A DNA stretch of 62,699 nt, from assembly GCA_945907045.1 (NCBI GenBank), contig CAMDSH010000021.1, positions 1 through 62,699 on the forward strand, read 5' to 3'. A program made the position numbers and the translations under genes. Under the pieces are notes generated by a model. That model was not told where the DNA came from. It did not search any database and saw only the letters and a program-made list of their open reading frames with translations. The stretch is from Rhizobium sp. Q54 (GTDB lineage: Bacteria > Pseudomonadota > Alphaproteobacteria > Rhizobiales > Xanthobacteraceae). Numbering within the stretch: position 1 is the first letter of the stretch; each line of letters begins with the position of its first letter. Shown one piece after another: positions 55,222 to 62,699 of the stretch.

Positions 55222-55596
55222 TCAGCCGATCTTGCTGACGGAAACTTTGCTGCCGCTTTTCACCTTGCCGAGCACCTTCACGTCGGAGAGCGCCTTGGCG
55301 AAAATATTGCACGGGCTCGCCAGCCGGCACTCGCTGCCTTTGCTGATCGGCGTGCGCCCGAACCCGATCGCAATCGCGGGGCCTTGCGGCCAGTAGGCGA
55401 TCTCGCCCGGCGTCACCACGTCGCGCGCATCCTTCTCTCGCGGCACATCGACCGGCACGTCGAAATAAACTTCCTCGCCCCAGGTGAGCACCGAGGACGT
55501 CATGGGGAGTTTCGTCGCGATCGCTTTCGCGGTGGCTGTGTCGAGCAATTCGGCCTCCAGCGTGAGCGAGCCGAAATCGAAGCGGATGCGGGCCAT
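55222..55596 (-). CDS. Cyclophilin-like-fold protein (TM1367 type)
   Basis: 124 residues. The pattern FDFGSLTLEAELLDTATAKA, SVLTWGEEVYFDVPVD, TPGEIAYWPQGPAIAIGFGR and RLASPCNIFAKAL matches the short cyclophilin-like family. Members lack proven isomerase activity. It starts 3 bases after the stop of the usg gene and is probably co-expressed with it. Confidence 0.88.
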   Translation of the reverse strand: MARIRFDFGSLTLEAELLDTATAKAIATKLPMTSSVLTWGEEVYFDVPVDVPREKDARDVVTPGEIAYWPQGPAIAIGFGRTPISKGSECRLASPCNIFAKALSDVKVLGKVKSGSKVSVSKIG

Positions 55597-55599
55597 GCT

Positions 55600-55869
55600 T
55601 TAGTGTAGCCGGAAAACCCCGCCGACGGCGCGCAGCTCCGCGGGCTTGATCAGCTTGCAGTGCGCGACCTGCACCGAGTGCAGCGGCCCCTCCAGCTTCT
55701 CCTGCCAGAAGGCGAGAAAGCGCGAGAGTTCGGGGAATTTGGGAAACAGGTCGTAGTTCTGCCAGACGTAAGCCTGCAGCAGCCACTGGTGATCGGGACG
55801 CCGGTATAGGATTTGCGCGGTGGTCAGCCCATAGCCGGCGACCTGTTTCTCGAAATCTTGCGACACCAT
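55600..55869 (-). CDS. Usg-family protein
   Basis: 89 residues with the alphaproteobacterial Usg pattern: FEKQVAGYGLTTAQILYRRP followed by WLLQAYVWQNYDLFPKFPEL. It is named from an old locus near trpF; no biochemical role is known. The start at 55869 has AAGGAGGG upstream. It forms a pair with the cyclophilin-like gene. Confidence 0.92.
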   Translation of the reverse strand: MVSQDFEKQVAGYGLTTAQILYRRPDHQWLLQAYVWQNYDLFPKFPELSRFLAFWQEKLEGPLHSVQVAHCKLIKPAELRAVGGVFRLH

Positions 55870-56072
55870 GCGGCCCTCCTTGATTCGGAGACGATTTTCC
55901 CGTTCCGCGCCTCGGCTTGGCAAGCCGAAACGCTGGACAACCTGTTGAAATACAAGGCGTTAGCAGCAGCCTCGCGGCCCTGCTACCAGCCGGATTGAAT
56001 CGATGCCGGCTGGCGGCAAGGCAACGTGACCGGCGTGAAACCGGTTCCCGAATTAACCCTCTGAAAGAATAA

Positions 56073-56099
56073 TTGGCACTCAGCCGAAACGAGTGCTAA
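56073..56099. promoter_or_regulatory. CIRCE operator for groESL
   Basis: TTGGCACTC-N9-GAGTGCTAA matches the CIRCE consensus (TTAGCACTC-N9-GAGTGCTAA) with one mismatch in the left arm. HrcA binds it and represses groESL until heat stress. It lies 120 bases before the groES ATG. The rest of the 349-base gap from 55870 shows no further gene. Confidence 0.95.
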
Positions 56100-56218
56100 A
56101 AAATTTTCAACGGACCCTTGCAGGCCTATGGCCAGCGTCCCATGTGGACGGCAGGGCTTCCGCAAGGGCCCGCTGGACTACCAAAACTCAAAATCCGTCA
56201 ATCACTTAGGAGGACACC

Positions 56219-56533
56219 ATGAAGTTCCGCCCGCTTCACGACCGTATCGTCGTCAAGCGCATCACCGCCGAGGAAAAGACCGCCGGCGGCATCATCATTC
56301 CCGACACGGCGCAAGAGAAGCCGTCGCAGGGCGAGGTCATCGCCATCGGCCCCGGCGGCCGTGACGAGTCCGGCAAGCTCATTCCGATCGACCTGAAGAA
56401 GGGCGACCGGGTGCTGTTCGGCAAATGGTCGGGCACTGAAGTGAAGATCGACGGCCAGGATCTCCTCATCATGAAGGAGTCCGACATCATGGGCGTCATC
56501 GAAGACCACGTCGCCAAGAAGAAGGCCGCGTAA
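56219..56533 (+). CDS. groES: Co-chaperonin GroES
   Basis: 104 residues. It begins [20 protein letters not shown], has the mobile loop [20 protein letters not shown] and ends in [16 protein letters not shown]. It caps GroEL as a heptamer. The ribosome site AGGAGG sits 7 bases before the ATG. It is transcribed with groEL under CIRCE control. Confidence 0.98.
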   Translation: MKFRPLHDRIVVKRITAEEKTAGGIIIPDTAQEKPSQGEVIAIGPGGRDESGKLIPIDLKKGDRVLFGKWSGTEVKIDGQDLLIMKESDIMGVIEDHVAKKKAA

Positions 56534-58321
<1,788 letters not shown>

Positions 58322-58347
58322 TCCGTCTACCCGACACGAAACAGAGA

Positions 58348-58376
58348 AGGCCCGGAGCGATCCGGGCCTTTTTCTT
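58348..58376 (+). terminator. Rho-independent terminator after groEL
   Basis: AAGGCCCGGA, loop GCGA, TCCGGGCCTT, then TTTC: a strong stem with a T-tract, 27 bases after the groEL stop codon. Confidence 0.92.
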
Positions 58377-58535
58377 TTCGGGTGTGAGAAGAACCGCTAA
58401 AATGCTAACGACCACGGACAAGAAGGCGCGCGTTCATCCGGCGTCGCCTCATCGTCATCGTGGCCGTCCGGCGATGGACGCGAACTAGTCCCATCGCCAC
58501 TTGATGGTTGTATAGCGCAGGTCTGTGACACCGGC

Positions 58536-59345
58536 ATGACAGGGAAATTAGGAAAGATTTACGTCGGGATCGGCGGCTGGACTTATCCGCCGTGGCGCGG
58601 CGTGTTCTATCCGAAGGGATTGCCGCACGCGAAGGAGCTTTCGTACGCGGGCGAGCGGCTGACCTCGATTGAGGTCAACGGCACGTTCTACGGCACGCAA
58701 AAACCCGCGACCTTCCGCAAATGGGCGGGCGAAGTGCCGGATGGTTTCGTGTTCTCGCTCAAGGGACCGCGTTTCGCCGTCAATCGCCGCGTGCTGAGCG
58801 AAGCGGGAGATTCCATCAAGCGCTTTGTCGAATCCGGCATCAGCGAACTCGGCGACCGGCTTGGGCCGCTGCTGTGGCAGTTCGCGCCGACGAAGAAATT
58901 CGACGAAACCGACTTCGGCGGATTTCTCGAAAAACTGCCGGCCAAGATCGACGGGCGCGCGCTGCGCCATGTGATCGAAGTCCGCCACGACAGTTTCCTT
59001 GATCCCGCTTTCATGGCGCTGCTGCGCAAGTTCAATATGCCCGCCGTGTTCTCCGAACACGCCACCTACCCCGCCATCGCGGACATCACCGGCGATTTTC
59101 TGTATGCGCGGCTGCAAAAGGGCAAGGACAGCGTGAAGACCGGCTATCCGCCGAAGGATATCGACGCCTGGGCGAAACGCGCCGAATTGTGGGCCAAAGG
59201 CAACGAACCCAAAGATTTGCCGCGCGTTGAACCCAAACACAAAGCGCAAGCCACGCCGCGCGACGTTTTTCTCTACGTCATCCACGAAGGCAAGGTGCGC
59301 GCACCCGCAGCGGCAATGGCGCTGATCGAACGGTTAAACAGATGA
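58536..59345 (+). CDS. DUF72-family protein
   Basis: 269 residues with a TIM-barrel-like DUF72 pattern: VGIGGWTYPPWRGVFYPKGL, LTSIEVNGTFYGTQKPATF and FVFSLKGPRFAVNRRVL, then LLWQFAPTKKF. The family is widespread and uncharacterised. It is often found near DUF488 genes, as here (59449). Confidence 0.93.
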   Translation: MTGKLGKIYVGIGGWTYPPWRGVFYPKGLPHAKELSYAGERLTSIEVNGTFYGTQKPATFRKWAGEVPDGFVFSLKGPRFAVNRRVLSEAGDSIKRFVESGISELGDRLGPLLWQFAPTKKFDETDFGGFLEKLPAKIDGRALRHVIEVRHDSFLDPAFMALLRKFNMPAVFSEHATYPAIADITGDFLYARLQKGKDSVKTGYPPKDIDAWAKRAELWAKGNEPKDLPRVEPKHKAQATPRDVFLYVIHEGKVRAPAAAMALIERLNR

Positions 59346-59352
59346 CAAAATA

Positions 59353-59442
59353 CTCCGCTCATTCCCGCGCAAGCGGGAATCCAGAGCCAGAGAACGCGAC
59401 GTTTGTTGCCCTGGGTCCCCGCTTGCGCGGAGACGAGCGGAG
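59353..59442. repeat. Inverted repeat between DUF72 and DUF488 genes
   Basis: Left arm 59353-59384 and right arm 59411-59442 (32 bases each) are imperfect inverted copies starting CTCCGCTC and sharing CCGCGCAAGCGGG. The 26-base spacer is unrelated. The right arm ends 6 bases before the DUF488 start codon, overlapping its ribosome-binding region. Confidence 0.8.
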
Positions 59443-59448
59443 AGTTTA

Positions 59449-59913
59449 ATGCCGAAGAAAACGCCGCAGCTGTTCACAATTGGCTATGAGAATGCCCTCC
59501 CCGCCGCCGTGCTTGGCGAACTCAAGCACGCCAAGATCAAGCTGCTGATCGACACCCGCGCGGTGGCGGCCTCGCGCCGCCCCGGGTTTTCCAAGCGGCA
59601 GCTCTCCGCAATGCTGGACGAATCCGGCATCGGCTATCTGCATTTACAAAAACTCGGAACCCCGGCGGAAGGGCGCGAATCGGCGCGCGCGGGCGATCTC
59701 AAAAAGCTCTGGCGCATTTACGACAAGCACATCAAAACGAGCGAGGCACAGGAACAACTCGGCGAATTGATCGCGCTCATTAAATCCGGCCAGCGCGTCT
59801 GCCTGCTGTGCTATTGCCGCGATCCGCGCTCATGCCATCGCGACCGCATCGTCGCCAACGTCAAAGCGCGCATGCGCGTGACGGTCGAAGATTTGATCCC
59901 GCCTTTGTTTTAA
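59449..59913 (+). CDS. DUF488-family protein
   Basis: 154 residues. It begins QLFTIGYENALPAAVLGEL, has LLIDTRAVAASRRPGFSKRQ and a Cys cluster near the end, VCLLCYCRDPRSCHRDRIV, which is a DUF488 hallmark. It may bind metal or nucleic acid; function unknown. Its stop abuts the stop of the convergent MFS gene. Confidence 0.93.
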   Translation: MPKKTPQLFTIGYENALPAAVLGELKHAKIKLLIDTRAVAASRRPGFSKRQLSAMLDESGIGYLHLQKLGTPAEGRESARAGDLKKLWRIYDKHIKTSEAQEQLGELIALIKSGQRVCLLCYCRDPRSCHRDRIVANVKARMRVTVEDLIPPLF

Positions 59914-61134
59914 TTACTCGGCAGGCTGCGCCGCCGTATGGCGCGCTTCCACCGACATCACCAGCACGGCAAAGGCGATCACCGCCGCGAGCAGCACGCC
60001 GGTGACGGCGGCGACCGTCCACAGCACGAGATCGAAGCCGCCACGCGTGTGCAGGAAAGCGATGATCTGCACGGCAACGCCGGCCGAGATGAAGGTGAGG
60101 AAATAGCGCACGGCGTAAACGCGCCCGCGCCAGGCGTCCGCGGTGTAGCGCGCGATCACGATGTCGCCGCTGGTCACCTGCCCGTAAATGCCGGCCATGC
60201 AGAACGCCAGACCGAGCACCAGCATGATTCCGTTCGTCGTCGCCGCCCAGACGATGCCGACCACCTGCATCGCGACGACGAAGACGAACATCAAGACGGG
60301 GAGGAAACGCTCCACCAGCCGCCCGACGATCAGTTGCCCGATGGCGCCGCAGACGAACACGAGCGTCGCGAGCCCGCCGACCGCGATCAGCGAAACGCTC
60401 TGCCCCAGCCGCTCGTCGACGATCTTCGGTAGCGCGATCAGGATGATGTGAAAGGTCAACCCGCCGCAGATCGAGATGATCACGTAAATTCCGAACATGA
60501 TGTAAGCGGCGTTGCCGGTCACCGGCACCTGCGGCTGCGATTTGCGTTTCTCGCCGCGCACGCGCTCGTCCGGCACGGTGAAATAATACGCGATGCCGGT
60601 CGCGATGCAGATCAGGCCGGGAATGAGGAACGCGTAACGCCAGCCGAGCCACGAAACAAGCGCCGCGGTGGTGCCGACGGCGAGCGCGACGCCGAGATTT
60701 CCGCACACGCCGTTGAACGCCATCGTGCGCCCGCGCGCTTGCGAAATTTCGATCAGCATCGCCATGCCGACGGGGTGATAGATCGCGGCGAACACGCCGA
60801 GCAGGAACAGCGCCGACGCCAAAGTGATCAAATCCGGCGCCCAGGACGCGACGCAGAGCGAAGCACCGCAGCCGGTGTAAAAGATCGCCATCATGTCGCG
60901 GCGGCTGATGCGGTCGGCGAGCCAGCCGGCGGGGAGCGAGAACACGCCGAAAGCGACGAAGGACGCAGTCGAGAGCGCGATCAGGTCGGCATAAGAGCGG
61001 CCATAGATCGCTTGCAGGCCGATCACCACCGTCGGGTAGATCAGTAGCACATAGTGGTCTATGGCGTGCGCCCAGTTCAGAAAGCCGATCGAGCGGCGTT
61101 TGGCGGCGTCGTGGGGATTGTCCAGTTCGCTCAT
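59914..61134 (-). CDS. MFS transporter
   Basis: 406 residues with about twelve membrane helices. The MFS loop motif appears as GWLADRISRRDMMAIF near residue 68, and the central loop is basic (ERVRGEKRKSQ). It is probably a proton-driven efflux or uptake carrier. The start at 61134 has AAAGAGG upstream. Substrate unknown. Confidence 0.9.
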   Translation of the reverse strand: MSELDNPHDAAKRRSIGFLNWAHAIDHYVLLIYPTVVIGLQAIYGRSYADLIALSTASFVAFGVFSLPAGWLADRISRRDMMAIFYTGCGASLCVASWAPDLITLASALFLLGVFAAIYHPVGMAMLIEISQARGRTMAFNGVCGNLGVALAVGTTAALVSWLGWRYAFLIPGLICIATGIAYYFTVPDERVRGEKRKSQPQVPVTGNAAYIMFGIYVIISICGGLTFHIILIALPKIVDERLGQSVSLIAVGGLATLVFVCGAIGQLIVGRLVERFLPVLMFVFVVAMQVVGIVWAATTNGIMLVLGLAFCMAGIYGQVTSGDIVIARYTADAWRGRVYAVRYFLTFISAGVAVQIIAFLHTRGGFDLVLWTVAAVTGVLLAAVIAFAVLVMSVEARHTAAQPAE

Positions 61135-61320
61135 GCGAGCCTCTTTGCGATCCACCCGGCAGGGTCGGTTGCATCTGCAACGAATGCCCTATAGCGCGTT
61201 CGCGGGCCTCCGGCCATCGGCTTTTTGCAGATCAGCCTCGACTTCACATCTTAGGCACGCTTTAGTTGCAGGCGTTACCGCGTGCTTGCTTTCCGGATTC
61301 TGACAGGCTGGGGGGCCTCG

Positions 61321-62058
61321 ATGAGTCGCTGGAGTTGCGTCCATGCGGCGGTGTCCATCGCCGCATTCGCCGGCATTGGTTTTAGTGTTGCGTTGGCCGG
61401 CCCGGTTGCGGGCAGCCAGGACAGCGCGAGGTTCGTCTTTTTCTCCGGCACGGATTTATGGCGGCAAGGCGCCTTCGCGCACGGCGGGCTGCTATGGTCA
61501 CCGGGCGGCATCGACCGCGAGGGCTTCACGCTGAAAGCCGCGCTCGCCGGCGGCAGCTACCGTTACATCTCTGGCGCGCTCAACAACGAGCAGGTGACCG
61601 GGCGCGAACTTGGCGCGCAGATTTTGCCCGGCTGGCGCTTCAAGCGCGACAAACTGGAAGTGAAGGTTTTCGCCGGGGTTGAGATTCGCGATCATCATCT
61701 CTCGCCCGACGATCCCGGATCGAGCCTGCGCGGACATTACCTCGGCCTGCGCAACGCCATTGACGTGTGGTACGAGCCGACGCCCAACAGCATGATCGCG
61801 GGCGACGCCAGCATCTCCACCATCGGCTCGAGTTTTTCCGCGCGCGGCGCGCTCGGCTGGCGCGTGCCGGGGCAATATTATCTCGGGCCCGAGATCGCGG
61901 CATTCGGCGCCGACGTTTACAAGCAATACCGTCTCGGGCTGCATGCCACCGGCATCAAGACCGGCGATTTCGAATGGTCGGCGGCGGCGGGCTGGGCGAG
62001 CGACTCCGACCATAACAAAGGCGGCTACGCGCGCATCGGCGTTCTGACCCGCAGATAA
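61321..62058 (+). CDS. bcsS: BcsS-like outer-membrane beta-barrel protein
   Basis: 245 residues: signal peptide (AAFAGIGFSVALAGPVAGS) and a barrel-like mature part with FFSGTDLWRQGAFAHGGLLW, GGSYRYISGALNNEQVTGRE, LPGWRFKRDKLEVKVFAGVE and SSFSARGALGWRVPGQYYLG. This is the pattern of BcsS, linked in Hyphomicrobiales to cellulose synthesis loci. No bcsA, bcsB or bcsC gene is in the window. The symbol is tentative. Confidence 0.75.
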   Translation: MSRWSCVHAAVSIAAFAGIGFSVALAGPVAGSQDSARFVFFSGTDLWRQGAFAHGGLLWSPGGIDREGFTLKAALAGGSYRYISGALNNEQVTGRELGAQILPGWRFKRDKLEVKVFAGVEIRDHHLSPDDPGSSLRGHYLGLRNAIDVWYEPTPNSMIAGDASISTIGSSFSARGALGWRVPGQYYLGPEIAAFGADVYKQYRLGLHATGIKTGDFEWSAAAGWASDSDHNKGGYARIGVLTRR

Positions 62059-62059
62059 T

Positions 62060-62699
62060 TTAATCCAGCGTGCGGCGGAAGCGCGTCACCGCGACGATCA
62101 TCGCAATCAGCATCAGCCCCGCAAGCGCCAGCGCATCGGTCTGCAGATCGCCCAGCGTCGAACCCTTGAGCATGATCGCGCGCACGATGCGCACGAAATG
62201 CGTGAGCGGCAGAAGTTCGCTGACCCACTGCGCCCATTTCGGCATCCCGGCGAACGGGAACATGAATCCGGACAGCAGCAGATTGGGGAGGAAGTACATC
62301 ATCGCCATCTGGATCGCCTGCAGCTGGTTCTGCGCCAGCGTCGAGAAGGTGTAGCCGGTGGCCAAATTCGTCGCGATAAACAGCGTCGTGAGGAACGCCA
62401 GCAACGTGACGTTGCCCACGACCGGCACGCCGAACAGCAGCACGCCTGCGGCTAAAATCAGCGCCGCCTGCATAAAGCCGATCAGCACGTAAGGCGCGAT
62501 CTTGCCGAGCATGATTTCCAGCGGCGATATCGGCATCGCCAGCAGGCTTTCCATCGTGCCGCGCTCGCTCTCGCGCGTTACCGAGAGCGCCGTGAAAATC
62601 AGCATGGTCATCGTGAGAATGGTGCCGAGGAGGCCCGGCACGATATTGAGCTGCGTCGAGGCCGCCGGGTTGTAGCGCGCATGCGTGCGGATTTCGAAC
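62060..62699 (-). CDS. ABC-2 type permease, partial (5' end outside window)
   Basis: The C-terminal 212 or so residues of an ABC-2 permease; the frame is open to the window edge. The junction RYNPAASTQLNIVPGLLGTI and TRESERGTMESLLAMPISPL match YbhR/YhhJ-type exporters. Four or five membrane helices remain, ending TRFRRTLD. The stop is 1 base beyond the convergent BcsS-like gene. The partner ATPase must lie beyond the window. Confidence 0.9.
   Translation of the reverse strand, partial: FEIRTHARYNPAASTQLNIVPGLLGTILTMTMLIFTALSVTRESERGTMESLLAMPISPLEIMLGKIAPYVLIGFMQAALILAAGVLLFGVPVVGNVTLLAFLTTLFIATNLATGYTFSTLAQNQLQAIQMAMMYFLPNLLLSGFMFPFAGMPKWAQWVSELLPLTHFVRIVRAIMLKGSTLGDLQTDALALAGLMLIAMIVAVTRFRRTLD

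Overview
The window is about 62.7 kb of GC-rich DNA from the chromosome of an alphaproteobacterium, most likely of the order Hyphomicrobiales (Rhizobiales), near Bradyrhizobium, Rhodopseudomonas or Pseudolabrys-like Xanthobacteraceae. The signs are an Usg-family protein, DUF3126, a BTLCP-type transglutaminase-like peptidase, BcsS, the order hisI-folE-NifU-like-COG3904-yidD-thrS, HrcA/CIRCE-controlled groESL, several TctC/Bug solute receptors, and short palindromic repeats of the kind common in this group. It reads as core chromosome: I saw no transposase, integrase, phage gene, CRISPR array or rRNA. One tRNA gene, for Leu with anticodon UAA, lies at 41.9-42.0 kb.

Layout. 0-5.3 kb: two Bug receptors, an exported amidohydrolase, an exported metallo-beta-lactamase-fold hydrolase and a small secreted protein. 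5.4-7.9 kb: a TonB-dependent receptor behind a well-formed cobalamin riboswitch, so probably a vitamin B12 transporter. 8-10.3 kb: small secreted proteins, cutA and NAD kinase. 10.4-14.1 kb: an orphan CheY-like regulator, an HPt protein, a frameshifted DUF2336 gene and an SLT-domain protein. 14.2-22.9 kb: MaoC and CitE-like enzymes, RlpA, hisI, folE, a NifU-like scaffold lacking its third cysteine, a ClpP-like periplasmic protein, yidD and thrS. 23-35.4 kb: nitroreductase, flavin reductase, patatin, CBS and rhomboid genes, a candidate small RNA, PAS, PilZ and transglutaminase-like proteins, gamma carbonic anhydrase, a duplicated DUF3126 protein, cysE and an alpha/beta hydrolase. 35.6-40.6 kb: a zinc-finger protein, an FAD monooxygenase, a short MetE-like protein and a copper-type P-ATPase broken by a frameshift in a CG run. 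40.7-45.3 kb: a solute-binding protein, lipoprotein, tRNA-Leu, a second MBL hydrolase, a third Bug receptor, gpt and a cinA-like gene.

The most interesting block is 47.95-51.97 kb: a tight four-gene set of circularly permuted ATP-grasp, alpha-E domain protein, transglutaminase-like protein and Anbu, a bacterial proteasome-like peptidase. A TPR-methyltransferase gene stands before it and a CHASE4-GGDEF-EAL c-di-GMP enzyme after it. In other bacteria this set has been proposed to make and process a peptide or peptide tag, but its substrate is unknown.

The right end holds SDR, cyclophilin-like and Usg genes, groES-groEL separated by a large inverted repeat, DUF72 and DUF488 genes, an MFS transporter, a BcsS-like protein and the 3' part of an ABC-2 permease gene that runs off the window. 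All functional calls come from reading translated sequence and motifs; no database search was run.
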